The notes beneath the pieces were generated by a model. It worked only from the letters and a program-made list of their open reading frames with translations, was not told where the DNA came from and ran no database searches. From Treponema sp. (GTDB lineage: Bacteria > Spirochaetota > Spirochaetia > Treponematales > Treponemataceae): a stretch of DNA of 64,000 nucleotides. Location: positions 18,673 to 82,672 of the forward strand of contig JAKSTG010000009.1 of the NCBI GenBank assembly GCA_024402695.1, written 5' to 3'. The first letter of the stretch is position 1. Every line of letters begins with the position of its first letter. This document shows, piece by piece, positions 24,086-33,480 of this stretch. Made by a program: the position numbers and the translations under genes.

Positions 24086-27000
24086 ATGAAATTCAAGAAA
24101 ACTTTGACTCTTTTTGTCCTCTTTTCTATTTTCGCTTCGGTAGCATTTGCCCACGGAAAGAAAGACATTGAGGAAAAGGATGTAGAAAACCTGAACAGCT
24201 GGCAGGAAAAATTTGATCTGTCAGAAAAGAAGAAAGGTAAGTACAACATCATGATTACTGCAACGGACCTTGGTGGAAACACTTATGTTGAAGGCCCTCA
24301 TAACATCATGGTTGATCCTGATTCGGATCTTTGTATTCCTGGAATTACAAACCCTATTCCAAACATGCGTGTTGTAGGAAACCTTAACATCGTTGGTACC
24401 TGTATTGATGATGATGGTGTAAAAAAGGTAGAACTGATTCTCGACGGTGAAAAAACAGTAACTGCTGTCGGTGGAGAATTCTGGTCATACTACCTGGATA
24501 CAGCTGATCTTGAAGAAGGTCCACATACAGTTGAAGTAGTGGGCTACGATATAAATGACCTTGAAGGAAAACATACAAAACTCACATGGCAGCTTGACCG
24601 CCGCCAGCCTGTAACATCCGTAAAAGAAAAGGATATGGTTACAGACCGCGCAATGGGACAGCTGGTATCAGGAAACGTAAGATTTGCCGGTCTTGTTGAA
24701 GACGGAAACGGAATTAAATCTCTGGCTTACTCTCTTGATAACGGTGAAAACTTCCAGAGCGTAAAAATCAAGACAAATGACAAGAAAAAGAACGCTGAAT
24801 TTGATGTTACAGTAAATACAAGAGACTTTAATGACGGTCCTGCCGTTATCTGGTTCAAAGCTGTAGATAACTCTGGTTCTACAGGTATTTACTCGTTCCT
24901 TTACTTTATTGATAACACAAAACCAGACGTAAGAATTATTTCTCCTGCAAAGGATCAGGAAGTAAACGGAAAATTCTCTGTAGCAGGTTTCGCAAAAGAT
25001 GCCATTGGAATCACCTCTCTTAAATGGACTTTTGGATCTGAATCAGGTGAAGTTGAACTGATCCCAGGTAACCCTTACTGGAGTCTGGACTTTGACACAA
25101 CAGACCAGAAAATCAAATCACAGAAATTTACTATTACAGCAGTTGACGCCGCTGAAAACGTTGTTACAGTTTCTCAGAACATTCTGATCAACCAGGAACT
25201 GGACAAACCTGTAGTTACTCTTTCACAGCCTGCTTCAGGCTCACAGTATGACGAACACGATGAACTTTATGTTCGTGGTATCGCTGTTGATGATGATGCA
25301 GTTGAAGGAGTTTATATTTCTCTTGATGGTGGTGAAGAAGTTTACCACGAAACAAGAGGGGTATTCTTCCACTCATTCGGAACAGTTGAAGAACTTGGAA
25401 CTGGAAAACACAAAGTAACAGTTACTGCTATTGATGTTAATGGAGTTCGCGGAAATCCTGTAACAATGGACTTCATGACTCTTGGCCGTGTTCCTCAGTA
25501 TTCAGAACCAGTTATCAATGCTGGAAAAGAAGTTGTTCCATTCGTAAACGGAATTGAAGTTCATCCTGAAGCTGGTTCTTCATTCGCAGTTGATATCGCA
25601 TCTACAGCCGGAATCAAGGCTGTTCACACAGAATACTCAATCGGAAAAAATGAACCTGTTGGAACAGATGTTACTCTTAAAAATGTTGGAAGCTACAAAG
25701 CAGTAATTCCTGTAACAAGAAACATGCCAAAAGGTATTGTGAACGTTAAGGTTTCTGCAACTGATATTTATGACAGAGTTTCAGAATACTATGGACTTAT
25801 CTATGTAACAAATACAACAGAAATTAAACAGGCAACTCCTTCAGTTATCTTTGATGATTCAAGAGTTGCTATCGAAGACGGACAGGGACTTATCGTGAAC
25901 AATTCAGAATTCCCTGCTTCCGGATACCTTATTGGTGATATCGCAACTTACGTTGAACTGGTTCCTGAAACTCCATTTGCAACTGCTGCCCTTAAAGGCA
26001 ACCAGATCCAGCTTATTCCTGGAAATGCAAAAGGTTCTTCAGAACCTGTAGTAGTTCGCGTAACAACTGTAAAAGGCGACACTTTCGATTCTATTCCACT
26101 TGTATTCTCAAATGACACAGCAGTTCCTGCTCTTTCAATTGACGGATACTCTGCATCTGATCCAATCAACCTTGTTGAAAGCATCGATGAAGAAGAAAGA
26201 ACTTTCACACGCAAAGACATTGCAATTACAGGTAAAGCAACTTGTGAAACAGGTATGAACAAAGTTAAGTACCGTGTTATGAGTGCAACTGTTGCAATGG
26301 ATCCTGCAAAATACATCATCAGAACAGTAAATGGTGCTTCAGTTCCTGAAGAATTCACAGATGCTGTTTCAAATGAAGACGGAACATTTGCAATCAATGT
26401 TTCTACAGAAGACTTCGAACCTGGTGTTTACCTGGTTGAAATCACTGCTGTAAGCTCTGCAGGAAACACAACTACAAAAGCTGTATGTTTCAAAATGATT
26501 CCTGATGTAATGCCTGACCTTAAAGGTAAATATGCTGCTCCAAAAGTTCCATCAATCGTATGGTTCAACGGATACGATGTTTACGCTGCAGGTGTTTACC
26601 AGGGTGAACTTACAGAAACCTTCAAGTCATTCCCACGTGAAGACATGATCGAAGGAAACAATGCTCTTTCTTGGTCAACAGCTCCTGCTGAAACAGAAAA
26701 GCCAGTTTCTTCAAAATATACAGCATCAAAGAACCCAACTCTTTCTGCTAACTTTGCTCTCGTAAATGACAGTCCATACATGAGCGGTATGAAAGTTCCA
26801 CTTCAGTATGGAAATGATAAAACTGTAGTTCCAGCAACAATTACTGCTTACATCGATACAGGTGCCGCAGTTACAGCTGCAACTTATGAAATCTACGGTG
26901 AAGAAATTGCCGGTGGTGATGTAAAACAGACTGGTTCTGCAAAACTGACAAAACCTCTCGCAGGTGAAGTCAGATGGACAGCAGAAATCCCACTGAAGAA

Positions 27001-30000
27001 CCTTCCTGCCCGCGTAACAAAAGTTAAGCTTAATATCAAAGCTGGCGGAATGACTCAGTCAATTGAAGGTACTGTTGAAATTGTTCGTCCAAAAGAAGAA
27101 ACAGAAATGGACGATGCTGAAAATATTTACACTCTCGCATCTGCAGATGTTAAATTCAATTCAGCAAGCAATCAGTACATCATGACAACTGATTCAAGAT
27201 TCTATTACTATGCTAACTTCCCGGCTCCAATCAGTGTTGAACTGGTAGGTGCTCCAGACGGGCTTTCAATTACAACAGAAGGAAACCTGGTTACACTCCA
27301 GGCAGAAAAAGACAATTACTATAATGATGTTGTAATCAAGGTTACAGATATCCTTGGTGATGTTCATGAATCAAAACCTTGCTCATTCGCAGTTGATGGA
27401 ACAGCACCAGAAGTTGTAATCGTAACTCCTGCTCTCCATGACTGGGAATCAAATACAGTTGTACTTTCAGGAACTGCTGCAGATTCACTCGGAATTAAAG
27501 CAGTTGATTACTCTCTTGATAATGGTGAAACATGGACTCAGTTCGTTCTTGAATCAGGAGATCCAAAAAATCTTGGTGTTACATTCACAAAAGATGTAAA
27601 CATCAGCTCATTTGAAGACGGACTTATTCAGATTGATGTTCGTGCCTTCGATATGTCAGGAAATTCAACTGTTCAGCGTACCTCTGTTTACAAAGATACA
27701 ACTCCTCCAGAAGTAACAGTAGTTCTTCCTGCTGCTGAAGATATCGTAAACGGTGAAACTCTCATCGTATTTGATGTAAAAGATAACGGACTCTACAACA
27801 GAACAGAATATGTTCTTCCACCAGCAATGGCCGGAGCAGATTCAACAAATGTTCTGATTCCAGCACGTCCTCTTATTGCAACTCTCATTGGTACAAAAGA
27901 ATGTCCAATTGATGATGCAATGTCATTCGAATTCATCGATGATGCAGGAAACAAAACTCACCTCGGATCTTGGAACTTCCTGATCAACAACGAATCGGAT
28001 CTTCCAGTTTCAGAAATCCACGTTCCTGAAGAAAATCAGGTACTTACACGTGACTTCACAATTTCTGGTGTTATCTATGATGATGACGGAAGCGCCGAAA
28101 TCTATTACAAGATCGATGACGGTGAATACAAGAAATATCCAGAAATCGGAACAAGCTTCTCTATCGATGTTCCAATCTCAACAATGGTAGACAACGAACA
28201 CACTGTTACAGTTTATGCAGTAGACGTAAACGGTGTTAAGGGACAGGAAGTTGTTCGTAACTTCCGTATCTCTCTTGCAGAACCAAAAGCGGTTCTGGTA
28301 AGTCCAGACATGGATACTTCGGTTCGCGGAGTAGTTTCACTTTCAGGTTGGGCACTGGACGAAAACGGAATCGACAGAGTTCTCGTTTCTCTTGATAACG
28401 GTAACTCTTACAATGATGCAGAACTTACATATCAGGAAGATAACAATGCTGACTGGGTATACACAGTAGACTCACGTGCTATTCCTGGTGGTTCTCAGGT
28501 AGTCTTCCTTAAGACTTTCGATAAATACGGAATCCAGGGTCTTTACTCAAGTTTGATCTACGTTGATAACAACGCACCAGTTCTTACTCTTGAACTTCCT
28601 GTGGATGAATCAACAACAACAGGACAGCTGTTCTTCTCTGGATATTCTTACGATAACGTAGAAATTACAGACATGCATGTAACAATCAGGAACCTTGACC
28701 GTTCGGCAGCTCCATACGTTCAGAAGTTTGAAGTTGAACGTGTTATTGGTAAGGTTGTTGATCTTACAGGAATGGATGACGGTTTCTACAACATCGAACT
28801 TACAGCTATCGATGCTGCCGGTAACGCTACAAGTGTAAGCCGTAACATCCACCTGGATAAAAACCAGCCTGATGCTGTAGTTGATATTCTGTATCCTCTG
28901 AACGGTGAACACAAAACCGGTGAATTCAATATCTACGGTCAGGCATCATCTGAAAAAGAAATTGTTCTCCTGAACCTTTACATCGATGACAAATACATTG
29001 GTGAAACAGTTCTTACAGATTCAGGCTTCTACCGCTTCCCAATCACAAGAGAAATCCTTAGTGATGGTGTTCACTACTACAGAATCGATGCAGTTCTGAA
29101 TAACGGTGTTACAATTTCTTCTCCAGTTCAGAAGATTACATATTCTGCATACGGACCATGGATTACAATTGATAACTTCGTATACGGTACATTTGCTATG
29201 AACCGTCCAATTATTCGCGGTCGTGCAGGTTACTCAATTGATGAGGCAGAAGTTGCTTACGCAAAATCTAAAGAATGTCCTGTAGCAATCAAAGAAGCAT
29301 TTGCAGGAAAAGCAATCGAAAAGGTTGAACTGTCAATGGACAACGGACGTTCATTCATCCCACTTTCTGATAATGACAAGTGGATGTACCGCATTGAAAA
29401 TATGGACTGGACAGAAGGTTATCACTTCCTGCTCCTCCGTGTAACAATGAAGAACGGTGAAGTTGCAATTGAACGTACAATCGTTCAGATCGACAATACA
29501 CGTCCTACAGTTCATTTGATTTCACCTGAAATCGGAAAAGCTTACAACCAGGAACTGGAATTCTCTGGACTTTCCAGCGATGATGTTGGACTTGAAAATG
29601 TAACAGTTACACTCCGTAAGGGTGATAAATCTTCATACGAAGTTCCATCATTCATCCAGGGACTTTACCTTGATGCAAACGTTTGGGGTGCTACACTCTA
29701 CAGTGTTGGTGCAGGTCTGACCTTCTTCGATGACAACGTTAAGCTTCAGGTTCAGTTCGGTCAGTTCACACAGTCTCAGCGTGACTGGGTATCAAATGTA
29801 CTTGGTATGCCTTTGACAGATTCCCGCTATGGTGGAAACGTTATCGGTATGAAACTGCTGGCTAACATCTCGACAATCCCATTCGCCTACTTCTTCGGCC
29901 ATGACTGGGACTGGCTCAGCGCAAGCTTTGCAATCGGTGCAAACTTCTCTCGCTTCAGTGAGACAAACTCAGGAACTGCACAGATTCTGTCTGCTCTCCT

Positions 30001-30181
30001 TGGACAGATTGAGTTCCCTCGCATCCAGCTGTCGAACAGAAAGATGTTCAGTGCCTTCTCAGGCTACACAGAATGTTCGGTATGGTTCATCCCTACAGAC
30101 GTTCAGTCTGATGACGGTGGATCAGGACCAGCTAAGATTGTTCCTCAGTTCTCAATTGGTGTACGTTGTAACGTATTCTAA
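24086..30181 (+). CDS. Giant exported protein with about ten Ig-like repeats
   Basis: The 2031-residue product has a signal peptide ending ...FASVAFA-HGKK. It then has many Ig-like repeats of about 90-100 residues, recognisable by a phrase like DNTKPDVRIISPA followed by a FSVAGFAKDAIGI-type strand and SLDNGE (for instance near residues 285, 370, 1110, 1395, 1490 and 1800). The last ~180 residues are beta-rich (LYLDANVWGATLYSVGAGLTF... SIGVRCNVF) and look like an outer-membrane barrel or anchor. It is probably a surface or periplasmic adhesin-like scaffold. Codon use is very regular, as in highly expressed genes. AAGAGGTGAT lies before the ATG, and strong terminators follow. Confidence 0.8.
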   Translation: MKFKKTLTLFVLFSIFASVAFAHGKKDIEEKDVENLNSWQEKFDLSEKKKGKYNIMITATDLGGNTYVEGPHNIMVDPDSDLCIPGITNPIPNMRVVGNLNIVGTCIDDDGVKKVELILDGEKTVTAVGGEFWSYYLDTADLEEGPHTVEVVGYDINDLEGKHTKLTWQLDRRQPVTSVKEKDMVTDRAMGQLVSGNVRFAGLVEDGNGIKSLAYSLDNGENFQSVKIKTNDKKKNAEFDVTVNTRDFNDGPAVIWFKAVDNSGSTGIYSFLYFIDNTKPDVRIISPAKDQEVNGKFSVAGFAKDAIGITSLKWTFGSESGEVELIPGNPYWSLDFDTTDQKIKSQKFTITAVDAAENVVTVSQNILINQELDKPVVTLSQPASGSQYDEHDELYVRGIAVDDDAVEGVYISLDGGEEVYHETRGVFFHSFGTVEELGTGKHKVTVTAIDVNGVRGNPVTMDFMTLGRVPQYSEPVINAGKEVVPFVNGIEVHPEAGSSFAVDIASTAGIKAVHTEYSIGKNEPVGTDVTLKNVGSYKAVIPVTRNMPKGIVNVKVSATDIYDRVSEYYGLIYVTNTTEIKQATPSVIFDDSRVAIEDGQGLIVNNSEFPASGYLIGDIATYVELVPETPFATAALKGNQIQLIPGNAKGSSEPVVVRVTTVKGDTFDSIPLVFSNDTAVPALSIDGYSASDPINLVESIDEEERTFTRKDIAITGKATCETGMNKVKYRVMSATVAMDPAKYIIRTVNGASVPEEFTDAVSNEDGTFAINVSTEDFEPGVYLVEITAVSSAGNTTTKAVCFKMIPDVMPDLKGKYAAPKVPSIVWFNGYDVYAAGVYQGELTETFKSFPREDMIEGNNALSWSTAPAETEKPVSSKYTASKNPTLSANFALVNDSPYMSGMKVPLQYGNDKTVVPATITAYIDTGAAVTAATYEIYGEEIAGGDVKQTGSAKLTKPLAGEVRWTAEIPLKNLPARVTKVKLNIKAGGMTQSIEGTVEIVRPKEETEMDDAENIYTLASADVKFNSASNQYIMTTDSRFYYYANFPAPISVELVGAPDGLSITTEGNLVTLQAEKDNYYNDVVIKVTDILGDVHESKPCSFAVDGTAPEVVIVTPALHDWESNTVVLSGTAADSLGIKAVDYSLDNGETWTQFVLESGDPKNLGVTFTKDVNISSFEDGLIQIDVRAFDMSGNSTVQRTSVYKDTTPPEVTVVLPAAEDIVNGETLIVFDVKDNGLYNRTEYVLPPAMAGADSTNVLIPARPLIATLIGTKECPIDDAMSFEFIDDAGNKTHLGSWNFLINNESDLPVSEIHVPEENQVLTRDFTISGVIYDDDGSAEIYYKIDDGEYKKYPEIGTSFSIDVPISTMVDNEHTVTVYAVDVNGVKGQEVVRNFRISLAEPKAVLVSPDMDTSVRGVVSLSGWALDENGIDRVLVSLDNGNSYNDAELTYQEDNNADWVYTVDSRAIPGGSQVVFLKTFDKYGIQGLYSSLIYVDNNAPVLTLELPVDESTTTGQLFFSGYSYDNVEITDMHVTIRNLDRSAAPYVQKFEVERVIGKVVDLTGMDDGFYNIELTAIDAAGNATSVSRNIHLDKNQPDAVVDILYPLNGEHKTGEFNIYGQASSEKEIVLLNLYIDDKYIGETVLTDSGFYRFPITREILSDGVHYYRIDAVLNNGVTISSPVQKITYSAYGPWITIDNFVYGTFAMNRPIIRGRAGYSIDEAEVAYAKSKECPVAIKEAFAGKAIEKVELSMDNGRSFIPLSDNDKWMYRIENMDWTEGYHFLLLRVTMKNGEVAIERTIVQIDNTRPTVHLISPEIGKAYNQELEFSGLSSDDVGLENVTVTLRKGDKSSYEVPSFIQGLYLDANVWGATLYSVGAGLTFFDDNVKLQVQFGQFTQSQRDWVSNVLGMPLTDSRYGGNVIGMKLLANISTIPFAYFFGHDWDWLSASFAIGANFSRFSETNSGTAQILSALLGQIEFPRIQLSNRKMFSAFSGYTECSVWFIPTDVQSDDGGSGPAKIVPQFSIGVRCNVF

Positions 30182-30198
30182 TAGAAACAGTATAAAGA

Positions 30199-30328
30199 GC
30201 CGGGAAAATATCCCGGCATAAAAAAAGGCTGCCTTGAACGATCGATTTGTTCAAGGCAGCCTTTTTGTTTTAACTGACTGCTTGATGAAACTTTCTTTGA
30301 TTGTGAATCTGTTTCATCAAGAGTTTTT
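30199..30328 (+). terminator. Tandem terminators after the Ig-repeat gene
   Basis: Three hairpins follow each other. GCCGGGA/TCCCGGC lies at about 30199-30217. An 18-bp stem joins 30222-30239 to 30249-30266 and ends in a T-rich stretch. An 11-bp stem joins 30281-30291 to 30311-30321 and is followed by a T-run. They insulate a highly expressed gene from the convergent NlpC/P60 gene. Confidence 0.9.
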
Positions 30329-30334
30329 TAATCC

Positions 30335-31489
30335 TTATAAAAAGATATTTCCAGGAAGGCTTACTCTTACACCTGTTGAAAGAACAAGGCCGGTTGTAAG
30401 GGAGTCAACAAAATTAAGAGCTGAATTATCTCTTTCGTTGAACACAGAATAGTGAATGTCCTGTGCAAGCTGAATCTTTACGTCTCCAATGGAAAGGGAA
30501 GGTGTCGTGAAGGAGGCTCCAATTACGCCTGGAAAGATTGAAGCGCTTACCGCTTTCTTGGAATCTTTTACAACAGGACTTCCTGCGGTAAATACAGGTC
30601 CAAGATAAACTCTGATAAAATCATTTACGGTAAAGGTCAGGTTTATAGGGAACTGGAAGCATTCGAGCCAGCGGTTCCATTTTAGCCCTACGCTGATTCC
30701 AGGCTCAAGAAACATTTCTGAAAGCCTTGTGTTTACCTGGAAATCAATTCCGCGAAAAGAAGGGATAATGCTTTCTGAATTGAGAACTGCCCAGTTTCCT
30801 GAAAGGGTACTATCGAAAGTCAGGTATTCAAGGATTGAATCATATTCCAGCGAAACCATCTTTGTTTCTGAACCTTTGTTTTCGTAGGAACTCAGATCGT
30901 ATTCTTCATCAACGCCTGAGTTGTCTTTTTTAGATTTAGTGTCGGCCGGTTTTGCAACAGCAACCTGTTCTTTCTGTGCATCTTTAGTAGAGCGGTAAAT
31001 CTGGCCGGCGCCAATATATCTTGGTTTCCAGTAGGCTTCATTCAGGGAAGAAAGGATAACGCCTGTATTTGGACCGTCGCTGAGGGCCGAAATAAACTGA
31101 TTGTTTCCGATATAGATTCCTACATGGGAAACGTTTCCTGATGAGGTTGTTGAAAAGAAAAGAAGGTCGCCGGCTTCCTTGTCTTTATCTTCGATATGCT
31201 TTGCCTTGTTATAGAGGGCTTTTGCTGTTCTAGGAAGCTGGGTTCCGTTTGCCTGGTGGGCAACAAAATAGATAAGACCTGAACAGTCAAAGGATTCTGG
31301 TCCTGTTGCTCCATAAACGTAAGGACATCCTACATATTTCTTTGCTTCAGTAACTAAGTTTCTGCGATATTCACCGGCTTTGGCAATAGAGACTTCTTCT
31401 GCGCAAAGATTCAGGCATGTAATACAGAAAACCCCGATAAAAAGGGAAATGATTTTGTACTTGTGTTTTCCGAACATTTCTTTTCGTGT
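30335..31489 (-). CDS. NlpC/P60 peptidase with C-terminal barrel-like region
   Basis: NlpC/P60 enzymes cut peptidoglycan peptides. After a signal peptide (KYKIISLFIGVFCITCLNLCA) comes the NlpC/P60 domain (about residues 30-160) with catalytic Cys in FDCSGLIYF and His in SHVGIYIGNNQF. A low-complexity linker follows, then about 180 strand-rich residues ending VRVSLPGNIFL that look like a small outer-membrane barrel. This combination is unusual; most NlpC/P60 proteins carry SH3 or LysM modules. Start MTRKEMF at 31489 has GAGG at good spacing; the ATG at 31498 touches it. The gene is convergent with the Ig-repeat gene. Confidence 0.82.
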   Translation of the reverse strand, partial: TRKEMFGKHKYKIISLFIGVFCITCLNLCAEEVSIAKAGEYRRNLVTEAKKYVGCPYVYGATGPESFDCSGLIYFVAHQANGTQLPRTAKALYNKAKHIEDKDKEAGDLLFFSTTSSGNVSHVGIYIGNNQFISALSDGPNTGVILSSLNEAYWKPRYIGAGQIYRSTKDAQKEQVAVAKPADTKSKKDNSGVDEEYDLSSYENKGSETKMVSLEYDSILEYLTFDSTLSGNWAVLNSESIIPSFRGIDFQVNTRLSEMFLEPGISVGLKWNRWLECFQFPINLTFTVNDFIRVYLGPVFTAGSPVVKDSKKAVSASIFPGVIGASFTTPSLSIGDVKIQLAQDIHYSVFNERDNSALNFVDSLTTGLVLSTGVRVSLPGNIFL

Positions 31490-31583
31490 CATAGGCATTC
31501 CTCTATTATATTACAATTATCGAACAAATAACCTTTTGCCTTGATAAGCGTTACATTTTTTATAATTCAGGCAGAAAAAAATA

Positions 31584-31606
31584 AAGGCGCCCTAAAAGGA
31601 CGCCTT
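31584..31606 (-). terminator. Terminator of the CBM48-like gene
   Basis: An imperfect 10-bp stem (31584-31593 with 31597-31606) is followed on the minus strand by a T-rich run. It ends the gene at 31627. Confidence 0.75.
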
Positions 31607-31626
31607 TTGCTTGATCAAGTCTTTAA

Positions 31627-31986
31627 TTATTCAGCTTTTTTAGCTGTTTTTCTTACTGTCTTTTTCTTGAGACCTTCTGTATTTGTTACTACTACAGAGT
31701 TGTCTGCATTTGAGTAAGGAGCAGGGATATATTTGTCGGCTTTCCAGTCATTTTCCCATTTTGTACCGTCAAGAAGGTAACGGAACTGGTATTCTTTGTT
31801 TGCTTCAAGTTTAAGTGTGATAGAGAAAGATCCGTCTTTTCCCTTTTTAAGAGCATTGTCTGTGCTGCTCCAGCTGTTGAAATCACCTGCGATATTAATT
31901 TTTTCAGCTCCCTGTGCTGCTTCTGCAGATACATTGAATGTAACTTCAACTTTACCGTCTGAAGTCAAAACTTTACTTAATGCCAT
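31627..31986 (-). CDS. Stand-alone isoamylase N-terminal/CBM48-like protein
   Basis: The 119-residue protein is a single early-set/CBM48-like domain: INIAGDFNSWSSTDNAL near residue 30, then KEYQFRYLLDGTKWENDWKAD, the typical glycogen-binding strand order of AMPK-beta and branching-enzyme N-termini. A basic tail (LKKKTVRKTAKKAE) follows. No catalytic domain is attached, so it may bind glycogen or a partner enzyme in the cytoplasm. AGGAGA upstream supports the start. It is divergent from metK. Confidence 0.82.
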   Translation of the reverse strand: MALSKVLTSDGKVEVTFNVSAEAAQGAEKINIAGDFNSWSSTDNALKKGKDGSFSITLKLEANKEYQFRYLLDGTKWENDWKADKYIPAPYSNADNSVVVTNTEGLKKKTVRKTAKKAE

Positions 31987-32110
31987 TGTGGTCTCCTATA
32001 AAAAAAATATCCCACCAATCTAAAGATAATGGAGATATTATAAAAAGAAACAAAAAAATTGTAAATAAAATAAGGAAAATTTCTGTTGACAAATTGGAAA
32101 AAATGATATT

Positions 32111-32165
32111 GAAAACGTTTTCGTAGGGTGAAATTGTTGCCAATTTCGTGTGAATTGGGTATATT
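32111..32165 (+). promoter_or_regulatory. metK promoter with two palindromic sites
   Basis: TTGCCA (32137-32142) and TATATT (32160-32165) are exactly 17 bp apart. GAAAACGTTTTC, a perfect 12-bp palindrome, lies at 32111-32122. CCAATT/AATTGG (32140-32145 and 32153-32158) forms an inverted repeat inside the promoter. Both palindromes are candidate operators. A TTGACA further upstream near 32084 could belong to a second promoter. Confidence 0.65.
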
Positions 32166-32180
32166 AAGAGTAGACATAAC

Positions 32181-32253
32181 TTATCCGCTGATTTATCCAA
32201 ATTGCCGGCGGTAAAAAGCGCCCGTATGGGAGGCTTAAGAGCTAAACAGGAGG
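32181..32253 (+). promoter_or_regulatory. Candidate SAM-II-type riboswitch in the metK leader
   Basis: The leader contains the SAM-II core in the right order. CCGC (32185-32188) pairs with GCGG (32208-32211) as P1. The loop holds TGATTTA (32189-32195), TCC (32196-32198) and AATTGC (32200-32205). Downstream is GCTAAACAGG (32241-32250), one base different from the GCUAAAAAGG I recall from the known SAM-II aptamer. The TCC can pair with GGA of the ribosome binding site AGGAGG (32248-32253) as the pseudoknot. An extra small hairpin (about 32217-32235) fills the loop between. Controlling S-adenosylmethionine synthetase by SAM is biologically sensible. SAM-V is an alternative class. Confidence 0.68.
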
Positions 32254-32262
32254 TCCATAATA

Positions 32263-33480
32263 ATGGATTCTATCTCTATCAAAAATCACACACTTTTTAC
32301 ATCTGAATCAGTTGGCGAAGGCCATCCTGACAAACTTTGCGACCAGATTTCTGACGCAATTCTTGACCGCTGTCTGCAGCTGGATCCTGCAGCCCACGTA
32401 GCCTGTGAAACTTTTGCTACAACAAACTTTATTCTGGTTGGCGGTGAAATCGGTTTCCAGACAGGATCAAAAGAAGAACAGGAAGCAAACGTAGACAAAA
32501 TCATGTCAGAAGCTGAAACAATTGCCCGTAACGTTGCAATCCGCATTGGATACGTTTCTGATGATGTAGGACTTAACGGTTACCGCTGTGAATTCCTGAA
32601 TAAGCTTCACGCACAGTCTTCAGACATCAACCAGGGGGTTGTTGGTGAAGGCGTAGAAAACAAAGGGGAACAGGGAGCCGGGGATCAGGGTATGATGTTC
32701 GGTTTCGCATGTAACGAAACTCCTGAACTGATGCCTGCAACAGTTTACTATTCACACCAGCTGCTTCTTAAGGCACACGAACTTCGCCACGAAGGAAAAA
32801 TCGAATGGCTCAGACCTGACGCAAAAAGCCAGGTTACAATTGAATATGACGGACACAAACCTGTTCGCATTGATGCTGTAGTTATTTCACACCAGCATGA
32901 TGAATCAGTTGATTACGAAACAATCCGCGAAACAATTCTGAACGAAGTAATCAAACCTGTTCTTGAACCAACAGGACTTCTTGATGAAAACACAAAATAC
33001 CACATCAACCCAACAGGCCGCTTTGTAATCGGTGGCCCTGACGGAGACTCAGGTCTTACAGGACGCAAAATCATCGTTGATACATACGGTGGAATGGGAC
33101 GCCATGGTGGCGGTGCTTTCTCTGGAAAAGACCCTTCAAAAGTTGACCGTTCAGCAGCCTACATGGCCCGCTACATTGCAAAGAACATTGTTGCCGCTGG
33201 TCTTGCAGAAAGAGCAGAAGTTGAACTTGCATACGCCATTGGTGTTGCAAAGCCTGTTTCAGTCATGGTTGAAACTTTCGGAACTGAAAAAGTTGAAGTT
33301 TCAAAAATCGTTGATGCAGTGAACAAAGTCTTCGACTGTCGTCCTGCAGGAATCGTTTCTACCCTGAACCTGAAACAGCCAATCTACAGCAAAACCGCTT
33401 CTTATGGACATTTCGGACGTCCTGAATTCCCTTGGGAAAAGACAGACAAAGTAGAAGCTCTTAAGGCTGCCGTAAACTAA
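32263..33480 (+). CDS. metK: S-adenosylmethionine synthetase
   Basis: MetK makes S-adenosylmethionine from methionine and ATP in the cytoplasm. The 405-residue product shows the expected blocks: [20 protein letters not shown] at the start, [12 protein letters not shown] (about residue 137), and the P-loop-like [19 protein letters not shown] (about 283). It is full length. AGGAGG lies nine bases before the ATG and is predicted to be controlled by the SAM-II-like leader. The nth gene overlaps its stop codon (TAATG). Confidence 0.97.
   Translation: MDSISIKNHTLFTSESVGEGHPDKLCDQISDAILDRCLQLDPAAHVACETFATTNFILVGGEIGFQTGSKEEQEANVDKIMSEAETIARNVAIRIGYVSDDVGLNGYRCEFLNKLHAQSSDINQGVVGEGVENKGEQGAGDQGMMFGFACNETPELMPATVYYSHQLLLKAHELRHEGKIEWLRPDAKSQVTIEYDGHKPVRIDAVVISHQHDESVDYETIRETILNEVIKPVLEPTGLLDENTKYHINPTGRFVIGGPDGDSGLTGRKIIVDTYGGMGRHGGGAFSGKDPSKVDRSAAYMARYIAKNIVAAGLAERAEVELAYAIGVAKPVSVMVETFGTEKVEVSKIVDAVNKVFDCRPAGIVSTLNLKQPIYSKTASYGHFGRPEFPWEKTDKVEALKAAVN

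Noticed and set aside
32181..32253. SAM-I (S-box) riboswitch in the metK leader
   Set aside because: CTTATC is present, but the remaining S-box core blocks are absent; the SAM-II-type blocks fit much better.
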